The notes below the pieces were generated by a model, which had not been told where the DNA came from, did no database searches, and worked only from the letters and a program-made list of their open reading frames with translations. 64,000 bases of DNA from Zoogloea sp. (GTDB taxonomy: Bacteria > Pseudomonadota > Gammaproteobacteria > Burkholderiales > Rhodocyclaceae): NCBI RefSeq assembly GCF_028689785.1, contig NZ_JAQVCN010000010.1, positions 1 to 64,000 on the forward strand, given 5' to 3'. Each line of letters opens with the position of its first letter. The first letter of the stretch is position 1. Made by a program: the position numbers and the translations under genes. Positions 17,118-26,734 of the stretch are shown one piece after another.

Positions 17118-17875
17118 CACGCCATCCCCTTGTCGACATGCTGAACGCCGGTAGCCGGCGGGGTCGGCACCGCCACTCCGAGTCGCCCAGCAGCATTGAT
17201 CAGATGTTGGTGGGCAGCCTGCCCCGCCGCCTCGGCATCCCCCGACGCGATGGCCTCGAAGACAGCCCGATGCTCGTCCTGGGCGGCCCGAGCAAGGCCC
17301 CGAAAAACCCCGTCAGCACTCCACGTTGGTGCCCGCGAGGCTGAAAACTCCTGACTCACGAAGGCCACGAAACGGCCGATCAGCGGATTGCCGCTTGCCT
17401 CGGCAATGGCACAGTGAAAGTCGTCGTCGAACGACGCCCCGTCTTCCCCGCACGCCACCGCCTCTTCCATCCGCGCCAGGGCCGCCGCCATAGCCTTCAG
17501 TTGCACCGGCGTGTGGCGCAGCGCCGCCCGCTCTGCCGCCGCCACCTCAATAATCAGACGCAACTCGAAAATCTCACCGGTAACGCCCGCTCCCCCCATG
17601 CTGCGTTCCATACGGAACACCCCTGCCCCGGGGCGTCGGACCACGAAGGCCCCTGCACCCTGTCGACTCTCCACCAACCCATCAGCCTTGAGACGGGCAA
17701 TCGCCTCCCTCACCACGGCGCGACTGACCGCAAACTCTTCAGACAGACGGGCCTCCGTCGGCAGACGCTCACCCGGGGCAAACGCCCCGCTCCAGATGCG
17801 CTCGCCCAGCACCGCCCCTACCTCTTCGGAGAGGCGCTGGGGGCGGGGAATACGAGGCAGGCGGGATAGGGTCAT
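17117..17875 (-). CDS. GntR/FadR-family transcriptional regulator of the glc operon
   Basis: A 252-residue regulator starting at MTLSRLPRIPRPQ. Residues about 15-80 form the GntR winged helix (ERLPTEARLSEEFAVSRAVV), followed by an all-helical FCD ligand-binding domain with conserved metal/ligand histidines (FDDDFHCAIAEASGNPL). It is transcribed with glcDEF, and a perfect 15-base palindrome lies just upstream of its start, so it probably controls itself and the operon, sensing glycolate or a related acid. E. coli GlcC is the functional parallel; identity with it is not assumed. Confidence 0.88.
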   Translation of the reverse strand: MTLSRLPRIPRPQRLSEEVGAVLGERIWSGAFAPGERLPTEARLSEEFAVSRAVVREAIARLKADGLVESRQGAGAFVVRRPGAGVFRMERSMGGAGVTGEIFELRLIIEVAAAERAALRHTPVQLKAMAAALARMEEAVACGEDGASFDDDFHCAIAEASGNPLIGRFVAFVSQEFSASRAPTWSADGVFRGLARAAQDEHRAVFEAIASGDAEAAGQAAHQHLINAAGRLGVAVPTPPATGVQHVDKGMA

Positions 17876-17881
17876 TTGTCT

Positions 17882-17896
17882 ACTTGTCAGACAAGT
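17882..17896. promoter_or_regulatory. FadR/GntR-type operator in front of the glc operon
   Basis: The sequence ACTTGTCAGACAAGT is a perfect inverted repeat of 7 bases about one central A, and it lies 7 bases ahead of the regulator start codon. TTGTC-N-GACAA is the classic half-site form bound by FadR-subfamily GntR regulators such as LldR and PdhR. Its position over the promoter/ribosome binding region implies autorepression. No second copy is seen within the operon. Confidence 0.75.
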
Positions 17897-18035
17897 TTCT
17901 CCGCAGTCTAGAAGATGAGCGCGCAATAGGCAAAAGCGCCCTGCTCGGAACGGGCAGTCAAGCACGGGGCCGGCAAATGCAGGACTGCGCACCGTGACGA
18001 ACGGCTGATTCCATTCCCTCCAGACCTGCCTTGCG

Positions 18036-18055
18036 CACCTACCAACTAGTAGATA
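18036..18055. promoter_or_regulatory. Operator-like palindrome ahead of the SoxYZ-fusion gene
   Basis: CACCTACCAACTAGTAGATA is a degenerate palindrome of the form ACCtACCA-N2-tGGTwGGT. It matches 16 of 20 bases of a copy at 21042-21061 upstream of the DsrE-type gene. The site ends about 60 bases before the GTG at 18116. An adjoining TAATAT (18054-18059) could be a -10 box. The form is that of a TetR-family operator, and a TetR gene lies between the two sites. Confidence 0.6.
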
Positions 18056-18115
18056 ATATTTCTGACCAGAACCATAAGCGGAAACACCCCACCAAGCCCC
18101 AAAAGGAGGAGCATC

Positions 18116-18889
18116 GTGATCAAACTGACAAGCGCGCTGGCCTGCGCCTTGCTGCTGGCAAACATCACCCCATTACCGACACAGGCCGCCGAACGGCCCT
18201 CTGACCCCCTTGCCTCCCCACGCTGGGGCGATATGGAAAAGGGCATTCTGTCTGGAGCGACCTATGTCTTCGACGCACGGGTGAAGGTCGAGGCGCCCGA
18301 CACCGCAGAAAACCCACTCAACGTCCCCATCACCATCGACGCCACCGGGCTCTCCGACGTAAAGGAAATCCTGGTCTTCGCCGACTTCAACCCCATTCTT
18401 GAAATCCTGCGCTTCTATCCCGATGCGGCCCCTGCCTATCTCGGTTTCCGCGTAAAACTGCAGCAATCGACCCCTGTCAGAGCGGCAGTACGTACCGGCG
18501 ACGGGGTCTGGCATATCGGGGGCACCCTCGTGAACACGGTGGGCGGTGGCTGCACAGCCCCATCCATGGGCGCCACCTCGCCGGAGTGGCAGAAGCGCCT
18601 GAACGAAGTCACAACCCGAACCTGGAACGAAGGCCCCATGTCGGGCCGACTGCGCATGCGCATCATTCATCCCATGGACACCGGGCTGATTCCCGGCATC
18701 CCCCCTTTCCACATCGAGTCTGTCGTCCTCAGCGACGAGGCGGGCCGCCCCCTGGCCAGGCTGGAAGTCTCCCAACCGGTCAGCGAGAACCCGGTATTCA
18801 CCCTCAACCGGGGCAGCACCACGGGTACCCTGAACGCACGCGGACGGGACAACAATGGAAACACCTTCAACGTGAGGATTCCCCAATGA
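18116..18889 (+). CDS. Fused SoxYZ-like carrier of the quinoprotein relay type
   Basis: A 257-residue protein with a cleavable signal (KLTSALACALLLANITPLPTQA). The SoxY-like part (about 40-150) ends in VNTVGGGCTAPSMG, with the carrier cysteine on a Gly-rich arm. A SoxZ-like domain (about 175-257) follows, with a PFHIESVVLSDEAGRPLARL stretch. This is the fused SoxYZ layout found next to PQQ-dependent dehydrogenases. The GTG start has AGGAGG 6 bases ahead. The metallohydrolase gene overlaps its stop (ATGA). No quinoprotein dehydrogenase is present in the window, so the partner is elsewhere. Confidence 0.85.
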   Translation: MIKLTSALACALLLANITPLPTQAAERPSDPLASPRWGDMEKGILSGATYVFDARVKVEAPDTAENPLNVPITIDATGLSDVKEILVFADFNPILEILRFYPDAAPAYLGFRVKLQQSTPVRAAVRTGDGVWHIGGTLVNTVGGGCTAPSMGATSPEWQKRLNEVTTRTWNEGPMSGRLRMRIIHPMDTGLIPGIPPFHIESVVLSDEAGRPLARLEVSQPVSENPVFTLNRGSTTGTLNARGRDNNGNTFNVRIPQ

Positions 18890-19824
18890 GGCGCTTCATC
18901 TCAATCGTCGTCGCCTGCCTGTCCTGTCACGCCTGGGCCGCCGATGCCGACTACCACCTTACCCCCCTGGCCGTCGCCGACGGCGTGTACGCATTCGTCG
19001 GCGAGCAGGCCGACTTCAATCCCTCGAATGGGGGCAACATCGTCAATACGGGCTTCATTGTCGGCACGGAGGGCGTCATCGTCATCGACACCGGGCCATC
19101 CCGGCAATACGGCGAGCAGATGCGCGCGGCCATCGCCCGGATCACACCCAAGCCGATCGCTCTGGTCATCAACACCCACCACCACCCCGACCACTTCCTG
19201 GGCAACCAGGCTTTCGCCGATACCCCCATCGGTGCCCTGGCGGGAACCCGCAAGGGCATCACCACCGAAGGTGACGCCTTTGCCGAGAACCTGTTCCGCC
19301 TGACCGGTAGCTGGATGTCCGGCACCGAGCTCAAGGCTCCGGACCAGATCCTCCAGGCCGGCCCCCTGAAAGCCGGCGGCAGATCGCTGATCCTGCTCGC
19401 CATGAAAGGACATACGGACGCAGATCTGGCCGTCTTCGACGCGGACAGCGCAACCCTCTTCGCCGGCGACCTGGTCTTCAACCTGCGCGCGCCCACCACG
19501 CCCCACGCCCACCTGGAGCACTGGAAAGACACCCTCCGCGCGCTCGACGCATTCATGACGACCCAGCGGGTCCGGGTACTCGTACCAGGACACGGGCCGA
19601 TCGCCCGGAACGCCGCTCCCATCGCCTGGACCCGTGACTGGCTGACCTGGCTGGACACCAGTCTGCGTGAGGCCGCCGCCGACGGCCTCGACATGAACGA
19701 GACCCTGACCCGCCCCCTCCCCGAGGTCTACCGGAACATTCCCGTGGCCGGGGCGGAATACAGGCGTTCGGTCGGGCACCTCTTTCCCGCCGCCGAAGCC
19801 GGCGCACTCCAGCCCAACAACTGA
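18886..19824 (+). CDS. Periplasmic metallo-beta-lactamase-fold zinc hydrolase (quinoprotein relay type)
   Basis: A 312-residue protein with a signal peptide (RRFISIVVACLSCHAWA). The metal site is NTHHHPDHFLGNQ, with further ligands in KGHTDADLAVF, FAGDLVF and LVPGHGPI. It resembles SoxH-related metallohydrolases that accompany the fused SoxYZ carrier. The start is fixed by the ATGA overlap with the upstream gene. The two probably form one periplasmic sulfur-transfer or detoxification step; the true substrate is unknown. Confidence 0.85.
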   Translation: MRRFISIVVACLSCHAWAADADYHLTPLAVADGVYAFVGEQADFNPSNGGNIVNTGFIVGTEGVIVIDTGPSRQYGEQMRAAIARITPKPIALVINTHHHPDHFLGNQAFADTPIGALAGTRKGITTEGDAFAENLFRLTGSWMSGTELKAPDQILQAGPLKAGGRSLILLAMKGHTDADLAVFDADSATLFAGDLVFNLRAPTTPHAHLEHWKDTLRALDAFMTTQRVRVLVPGHGPIARNAAPIAWTRDWLTWLDTSLREAAADGLDMNETLTRPLPEVYRNIPVAGAEYRRSVGHLFPAAEAGALQPNN

Positions 19825-19891
19825 CCCGCCCCCGCCCGGAGAGCGGCCTGGCAGGTTCTCCGGTGCGGGCAGAGGTGATAGCCTTGCGCCC

Positions 19892-20470
19892 ATGACCACC
19901 CCCACCCGCGACCAACTGCTCGCCGAAGCGGAAAACCTGATTCGCCGAGGCGGCTACTCAGCATTCTCGTATGCCCATCTGACCGAAAAGATCGGCATCA
20001 CCAAGGCGAGCATCCACTATCACTTCCCCACCAAGCAGCGGCTCGCCGAAGAAGTGGTGGATGTGGCCCAGGCCCGGTTTGCCGCAGCCCTGGCAGACAT
20101 CGAAGCAGGCAATACGCATGTGGCCGACCAGCTGCGTCAGTATGCAACGCTCTTCCTGGATGGTTTCGAGGCCAGCCTGCGCCCCCTGTGCGGAGCCCTG
20201 TCGGCCGAACTCGCGGCCCTGCCGCCCGGCCTGCACGAGCGGACCGCCGCCTACTTCCGGCTGCACCTCGACTGGCTCTCCCGCGTCCTGGACCAGGGTA
20301 TCGCTAACGGCCAGCTGCGCTGGGCCCGCGGCAGCAAGGCCCTGGCCAGACTGCTCCTGGCGACACTCGAAGGGGGTAACCTGATCGGCAGAGCCCTGGG
20401 CTCCCGGGAAGATGTCCTGCAGGGCTTCGAGCAGGTGCTTGCCCTGGCGGGAGCACCTGCGGCGGACTAA
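19892..20470 (+). CDS. TetR/AcrR-family transcriptional regulator
   Basis: A 192-residue regulator. The N-terminal helix-turn-helix (GGYSAFSYAHLTEKIGITKA followed by SIHYHFPTKQRL) is typical of TetR. The C-terminal domain is variable and likely binds a small ligand. The SoxYZ/metallohydrolase pair lies upstream and the DsrE-type gene converges from the other side (4-base overlap). Matching palindromes stand ahead of both flanking transcription units, so it is the likely repressor of both. The 67-base gap before it holds a GC hairpin but no copy of the palindrome. Confidence 0.88.
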   Translation: MTTPTRDQLLAEAENLIRRGGYSAFSYAHLTEKIGITKASIHYHFPTKQRLAEEVVDVAQARFAAALADIEAGNTHVADQLRQYATLFLDGFEASLRPLCGALSAELAALPPGLHERTAAYFRLHLDWLSRVLDQGIANGQLRWARGSKALARLLLATLEGGNLIGRALGSREDVLQGFEQVLALAGAPAAD

Positions 20471-20982
20471 AAGATGGGCACGAGCTTGTAGCCCTGGGTC
20501 TGATAGCCGATCAGTGAGATGAAACCGTCGGCCACAACGCTCAGGCCCTCGTGCAGAGAGGCGTTATCCACGCCCATCACCTGCGTCGCAATCGCACACA
20601 CCTCCTGGCGAACCCCCATGGCCGCCAACTCCCGGACCAGGATGGCCACCGCCTCAAGGGCATCCTCGTGTTCGACCAGCAGTTTCGGATCGGGCCGGGA
20701 GGACAGGTAACGCACTGTTTCACCGATATACACCAGGATCAGATCGGGCTTCACGCCCTGCCTGCCAAGGCCCTGGTGCGTCCGCTTGATGATGCTGAGA
20801 TAGAAGGCGGTCTTGCGGGGATTGCTGAAGTCGATCAGGAAAACGCCCTTGCCTTCACTCACCCCCCGCAGCGCCATGGCATCGTTTGGTTCGGGGGCGA
20901 CAGCATATGCGGTCGACTGGCTGGCCAGGGCACCTGCAGCAAGGCTCAGGGCAAACAAGGTACGGCGGAACGATCGTGTCAT
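20467..20982 (-). CDS. Exported DsrE-family protein
   Basis: A 171-residue protein with a signal peptide (LFALSLAAGALASQSTAYA). The body has the DsrE/F fold pattern: FLIDFSNPRKTAFYLSII, DLILVYIGETVRYL, then LVRELAAMGVRQEVCAIATQ with one Cys, and VADGFISLIGYQTQGYKL. Cytoplasmic DsrE proteins transfer sulfur; secreted ones of this kind occur near sox and quinoprotein genes, but their role is not established. The gene has its own promoter region with the shared palindrome. It may handle sulfur species together with the SoxYZ fusion. Confidence 0.75.
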   Translation of the reverse strand: MTRSFRRTLFALSLAAGALASQSTAYAVAPEPNDAMALRGVSEGKGVFLIDFSNPRKTAFYLSIIKRTHQGLGRQGVKPDLILVYIGETVRYLSSRPDPKLLVEHEDALEAVAILVRELAAMGVRQEVCAIATQVMGVDNASLHEGLSVVADGFISLIGYQTQGYKLVPIF

Positions 20983-21041
20983 GGGAAATCTCCGTGCTCC
21001 CGCCGGAAGCGGGTCATCTCACCAACATGGGTTCGAGAGAA

Positions 21042-21061
21042 TACCAACCAACTGGTAGGTA
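21042..21061. promoter_or_regulatory. Second copy of the TetR-type palindrome, ahead of the DsrE gene
   Basis: TACCAACCAACTGGTAGGTA is a 20-base near-perfect palindrome: 16 of 20 positions agree with its own reverse complement. It lies 60 bases ahead of the dsrE-like start, the same distance as the copy at 18036-18055 from the SoxYZ-fusion start. The equal placement suggests equal promoter geometry and joint control by the TetR protein encoded between them. Confidence 0.65.
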
Positions 21062-21091
21062 TGTACAACACGGCATGCACTGGAGCCTTGC

Positions 21092-21862
21092 TTACCCCTG
21101 CATCCATCCCAGGGAAGCCATGCTCGTCCCCGACGGGACGTACTCAGCCCCCACCCAGCCCGAGTAGCCGATAGCATCCAGATGACTGAACAAAAAGGGA
21201 AAATTGATCTCTCCCGTGCCAGGTTCATGGCGCCCCGGGTTATCGGCAAACTGAATGTGACCAACCCTCGGCAGGAGCTTGGCCAAAGTCAAGGCCAGCT
21301 CCCCCTCCATCACCTGGGCGTGGAAGATGTCGTATTGCAGGAGGAGGTTGGGGCGATCAGCATCATCCATGATCGAAACGGCCGCCGCACTGCGGTCCAC
21401 CAGAAAACGCGGTGTATCCCGGCTGTTGAGGGGTTCGATCAGCACTTCTCGCCCCGCAGGGCCAAACAGGTCGGCGGCAAAGCGCAAGTTGCCGATCAGC
21501 GTATCCCGCAGAACGGCTTCGGAGATGCCGTCGGGACGCAGACCCGCCAGACAGTTCACCCTCGGGCACCCCAGTGCCTCTGCCCAGGCTGCCGCCTTGT
21601 CTACCCCGGCGCGAAACTCGGCCTGCCGCTCGGGCAGGCAGGCAATGCCCCGCTCCCCCGCTGCCCAGTTTCCGGCCGGAAAATTGAACAGCACCACCTC
21701 CACCCCGGCCCGGCGTGCCGCATCGGCCACCTCGTCCACGGGGAAATCATAAGGAAAGTGGAACTCCACGCCCCGGAACCCGCAGGCATGAGCAGCAGCA
21801 AAACGGTCAAGAAAGGGCAGGTCGAGAAACAGGAAGGACAGGTTGGCAGAAAAGCGGGGCAT
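21092..21862 (-). CDS. hyi: Hydroxypyruvate isomerase-like TIM-barrel protein
   Basis: A 256-residue protein of the xylose-isomerase-like TIM-barrel family. The opening PRFSANLSFLFLDLPFLDRF, the metal-binding strands LIEPLNSRDTPRFLV and LLLQYDIFHAQVMEGEL, and the end GEINFPFLFSHLDAIGYSGW are typical of Hyi/Gip. It interconverts hydroxypyruvate and tartronate semialdehyde in glyoxylate use, which agrees with the nearby glcDEF operon. OtnI-type isomerases of sugar-acid catabolism are an alternative. It stands upstream of the DsrE gene on the same strand with 109 bases between. Confidence 0.82.
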   Translation of the reverse strand: MPRFSANLSFLFLDLPFLDRFAAAHACGFRGVEFHFPYDFPVDEVADAARRAGVEVVLFNFPAGNWAAGERGIACLPERQAEFRAGVDKAAAWAEALGCPRVNCLAGLRPDGISEAVLRDTLIGNLRFAADLFGPAGREVLIEPLNSRDTPRFLVDRSAAAVSIMDDADRPNLLLQYDIFHAQVMEGELALTLAKLLPRVGHIQFADNPGRHEPGTGEINFPFLFSHLDAIGYSGWVGAEYVPSGTSMASLGWMQG

Positions 21863-22002
21863 CGAAGAGGTCCGTAAAACACATGAATATTGCGCCGAAT
21901 CTTACCGTCCGGACCGCCCGGAGGGCAGTGCGAGGCCCCAAACCCCGTCGTTTGATGGGTTATCATGCGCAACTTGACCAAAAAACAAAGCACACCCCAC
22001 CA

Positions 22003-23346
22003 ATGATCCGCAAACTGCTGCGCCGTGTGTTCCGCCGCGCCGCACCCACCAACACCGTCTCCGAACCCGCAGTGATTCCGGTGGCCCGCCACGGCGTACG
22101 CCGGGACCAAATCTCACCGGCCGCCAACAAGGTCTGCACCACGCTCCAGGAGGCGGGGCACAAGGCCTACGTGGTTGGCGGCGCGGTTCGCGACATCATC
22201 GTCGGCCAGACCCCGAAGGATTTCGACGTAGCCACCAGTGCCACCCCCGAAGAGGTCCGCGCCCTCTTCCGCCGCTCCCGCATCATCGGCCGACGCTTCA
22301 AGATCGTGCATGTGATGAGCGGCCCCGAGACCATCGAGGTCTCCACGTTCCGGGCCATGCAGGACGCCGAGGGCACCGAAACCGACGAGCACGGCCGGGT
22401 ACTGCGCGACAACGTATTCGGCTCCATGGCCGAAGACGCCACCCGCCGCGACTTCACTGTCAACGCCCTGTACTACAACCCCAGCGACGAAACCGTCATC
22501 GACTACCACCACGGCGTGGCCGACCTGCAACAGAAGACCCTGCGCATGATCGGCGACCCGCGGGTGCGCTACCGCGAAGACCCGGTGCGCATGCTGCGTG
22601 CCGCCCGCCTGGGCGCCAAGCTCGGCCTGTCCATCGATCCCGCCGCCCGGGGCCCGATCCGCGAGATGGCCGACCTCCTCGAAAACGTGCCGCCGGCGCG
22701 CCTCTTCGACGAGATGCTCAAGCTGCTGATGTCAGGCCATGCGGTGAAATGCCTGCGTCAGCTGCGCGAGGAAGGCCTGCACCATGGCCTGCTACCCCTG
22801 CTCGACGTGATTCTCGAACAGCCCATGGGCGAACGCTTCGTGTGGCTGTCCCTCGAGAACACCGACGCACGCGTACGCCAGGGCAAGCCTGTGTCCCCCG
22901 GCTTCCTGTTTGCCACCCTGCTATGGCACGAGGTGCTGGTGGACTGGGACGCCCGCAAGGCCAACGGCGAGCACTCGCAACCGGCACTTTTCGAAGCCAT
23001 GGATTCGGTGCTCGAACGACAGTCCGGCAAGCTCGCCATCACCCGCCGCATCGCCGGCGACATCAAGGAGATCTGGGCGCTGCAACCGCGCTTTGAAAAG
23101 CGCGCCGGCAAGACCCCTTATCGCCTGCTGGAGCAGCCGCGCTATCGTGCCGGCTGGGATTTCCTGCGCCTGCGCGCCCAATCGGGCGAGCTCCCGATGG
23201 AACTGCCCGACTGGTGGGAAGCCTTCGCCGACGCCCATCCCGAGGCCCGCGAAAGCATGCTGGTGCCGGACAAGAGCGGCACCGCCAAGAAACGCCGCCG
23301 CCGCCGCAAGCCTGCAGGCACGGTCTCAAGCCCGTTGGGCGAATGA
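22003..23346 (+). CDS. pcnB: Poly(A) polymerase I
   Basis: A 447-residue nucleotidyltransferase. The catalytic signature is AYVVGGAVRDIIVGQTPKDF followed by DVATSATPEEV, with the catalytic Asp pair in KDFDVAT. The C-terminus is strongly basic (KKRRRRRKPAG), a mark of PcnB rather than a CCA-adding enzyme. It adds A tails to RNA 3' ends and promotes decay. The ATG at 22003 gives the expected basic start (IRKLLRRVFRRAAP); the frame stays open far upstream, and an ATG at 21954 is another possible start. folK follows after 61 bases, as in many proteobacteria. Confidence 0.93.
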   Translation: MIRKLLRRVFRRAAPTNTVSEPAVIPVARHGVRRDQISPAANKVCTTLQEAGHKAYVVGGAVRDIIVGQTPKDFDVATSATPEEVRALFRRSRIIGRRFKIVHVMSGPETIEVSTFRAMQDAEGTETDEHGRVLRDNVFGSMAEDATRRDFTVNALYYNPSDETVIDYHHGVADLQQKTLRMIGDPRVRYREDPVRMLRAARLGAKLGLSIDPAARGPIREMADLLENVPPARLFDEMLKLLMSGHAVKCLRQLREEGLHHGLLPLLDVILEQPMGERFVWLSLENTDARVRQGKPVSPGFLFATLLWHEVLVDWDARKANGEHSQPALFEAMDSVLERQSGKLAITRRIAGDIKEIWALQPRFEKRAGKTPYRLLEQPRYRAGWDFLRLRAQSGELPMELPDWWEAFADAHPEARESMLVPDKSGTAKKRRRRRKPAGTVSSPLGE

Positions 23347-23407
23347 GCGCCATCCTGCCCCAACAACGCGCTCGCAGAACAGTCCATCAGGGCGAAAGTA
23401 CTTCACA

Positions 23408-23911
23408 GTGAACACCCCCCCTCAGTCCATCCGCGCCTTCGTGGCACTGGGTGCCAACCTCGGTGAGCCGGTCATGCACCTGCGGGCCGCCGTCGAGGAT
23501 CTGGCAGCCCTGCCCGGTACGCGGGTGACGGCCCGTTCGTCCCTCTATCGCAGCGCGCCGGTCGGGCTTCTCAACCAGCCCGATTTCATCAATGCCGTGG
23601 TGGCGCTAGACACCGACCTGCCGCCCCTCGCGCTGCTCCGTCATCTCCTCGCCATCGAGGCACGGCATGGCCGTGTGCGCAGTGTGGCCAACGCCCCGCG
23701 CACCCTCGACCTCGACCTCCTGCTACACGGCGATACGGTGCTCCAAGGTGACGAACTGACCCTGCCTCACCCGCGCATGCACCAGCGTGCCTTCGTGCTG
23801 CGCCCCCTGCTGGAAATCGCCGCCGACCTGACCCTCCCCGGCCTGGGCCCGGCCCGGGACTACCTCCCCGCCGTGGCCGGCCAGGAGATCACCCTGTTCG
23901 GGCCCCTGTAA
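23408..23911 (+). CDS. folK: Dihydropterin pyrophosphokinase (HPPK)
   Basis: A 167-residue folate-pathway enzyme that transfers pyrophosphate from ATP to 6-hydroxymethyl-dihydropterin. Signatures are FVALGANLGEP, RTLDLDLLLHGD and LPHPRMHQRAFVLRPLLEIA. A GTG at 23408 is chosen as start since the preceding frame belongs to a shadow of pcnB. Its stop overlaps the next ATG (TAATG). The pcnB-folK order is conserved in beta- and gammaproteobacteria. Confidence 0.93.
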   Translation: MNTPPQSIRAFVALGANLGEPVMHLRAAVEDLAALPGTRVTARSSLYRSAPVGLLNQPDFINAVVALDTDLPPLALLRHLLAIEARHGRVRSVANAPRTLDLDLLLHGDTVLQGDELTLPHPRMHQRAFVLRPLLEIAADLTLPGLGPARDYLPAVAGQEITLFGPL

Positions 23912-24252
23912 TGCCGATCTGGATCCAGACCGCGCTGCTGCTGGCCGCGTCCAACGTGTTCATGACGTTCGCCTGGTACGGGCATCTCAAGAACCTGGCC
24001 ACCTCGCCCTGGTATATCGCCGCCTTCATCAGCTGGGGCATCGCCCTGTTCGAGTATCTGCTGCAGGTACCGGCCAACCGCATCGGGGCCCAGGAACTCA
24101 ATCTCGCTCAACTCAAGATCATGCAGGAAGCGATCACCCTGGTGGTGTTCGTGCCCTTTGCCATTTTCTACATGCAGCAACCCCTCAAGCTTGACTACCT
24201 GTGGGCCGCCCTGTGTATCCTAGGCGCTGTCTATTTCATCTTCCGCGCCTGA
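23911..24252 (+). CDS. DUF486 (DMT-type) small membrane protein
   Basis: A 113-residue protein with four hydrophobic segments (IWIQTALLLAASNVFMTF, WYIAAFISWGIALFEYLL, ITLVVFVPFAIFYM, YLWAALCILGAVYFIF). The NRIGAQELNLAQLKIMQEAI stretch is characteristic of DUF486, a distant member of the drug/metabolite transporter superfamily. Function unknown. It overlaps the folK stop by one base, and the kinase gene follows after 16 bases. Confidence 0.85.
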   Translation: MPIWIQTALLLAASNVFMTFAWYGHLKNLATSPWYIAAFISWGIALFEYLLQVPANRIGAQELNLAQLKIMQEAITLVVFVPFAIFYMQQPLKLDYLWAALCILGAVYFIFRA

Positions 24253-24268
24253 AAGGCGAAGTCACCCC

Positions 24269-24901
24269 ATGCTCGAGAAAGCGCGCTACATTGTCGTGGA
24301 AGGCCCCATCGGCGCAGGCAAAACCACCCTCGCCCGGCGCCTGGCCGAGCGCCTCAATGCCGATACGCTGCTTGAGAACCCGGCGGCCAACCCCTTTCTC
24401 GGACGCTTCTACCAAAACATGGAACGGTGGGGACTGCCCACCCAGATCGCCTTCCTGTTCCAGCGCAGCGAACAACTCGCTGCAGCCCCCCACGATCCGC
24501 ACCGTCGCCTGGTGTCCGACTTCCTGATCGACAAGGACCCGCTGTTTGCCGAACTCAACCTGGCCGAAGACGAACTCAAGCTTTACCGCCAGCTTTACGA
24601 GCACCTCAAACCCAGCGTCCAAAAGCCGGATCTGGTGATCTATCTGCAGGCCCAGCCAGACATCCTGATCGACCGGGTGCGCAAACGTGGCGTCGAATCA
24701 GAACGCAAGATCAGCGAGCCCTACTTGCAGCGGGTGGCCGAAAGCTATGCCACCTTCTTTCATCACTACGATGCAGCCCCCCTCTTCATCGTCAATGCCG
24801 AATCCCTCAACCCGGTGGACAAGGAAGAAGATTTCGAACTGCTCTTCTCCCGACTCCACGCCATGCGCAGCTACCGGGAGTTCTTCGGCTACGCCGGCTG
24901 A
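24269..24901 (+). CDS. Deoxynucleoside kinase (dAdo/dGuo kinase type)
   Basis: A 210-residue kinase with a P-loop VEGPIGAGKTTLARRL (residues about 9-24), a substrate-binding YQNMERWGLPTQIAFLFQR segment, the DFLIDKDPLFA motif and a lid with RKRGVESERKI. This is the deoxynucleoside kinase family that phosphorylates dA, dG or dC for salvage. In betaproteobacteria it is commonly placed between folK and panB, as here. Substrate preference cannot be read from the sequence. Confidence 0.88.
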   Translation: MLEKARYIVVEGPIGAGKTTLARRLAERLNADTLLENPAANPFLGRFYQNMERWGLPTQIAFLFQRSEQLAAAPHDPHRRLVSDFLIDKDPLFAELNLAEDELKLYRQLYEHLKPSVQKPDLVIYLQAQPDILIDRVRKRGVESERKISEPYLQRVAESYATFFHHYDAAPLFIVNAESLNPVDKEEDFELLFSRLHAMRSYREFFGYAG

Positions 24902-25050
24902 AACCCATCTGGCTCGAGCCCTGGCCGCGACCACGTCGGCAGAGCAGCTGGCTGCAAGATGAACCTGAAGCCTTTCCCACTTCCGCCTTTGAAGTCCCCT
25001 TGTGCCACGCACAAGAATGGGGTTAACTGCCGCCGCGAGGAGGAACAGCA

Positions 25051-26704
<1,654 letters not shown>

Positions 26705-26734
26705 GGGTCGCAAACCCTCTGCTGGCCGGGAAAA

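Noticed and set aside
15165..17144. Plus-strand frame of 659 codons opposite glcD/glcE
   Set aside because: It crosses two recognised minus-strand genes with no start signal and low-complexity composition.
19825..19866. GC hairpin (CCGGAGA with TCTCCGG) between the metallohydrolase and TetR genes
   Set aside because: It has a long loop and no T-run, so it is neither a good terminator nor a copy of the operator.
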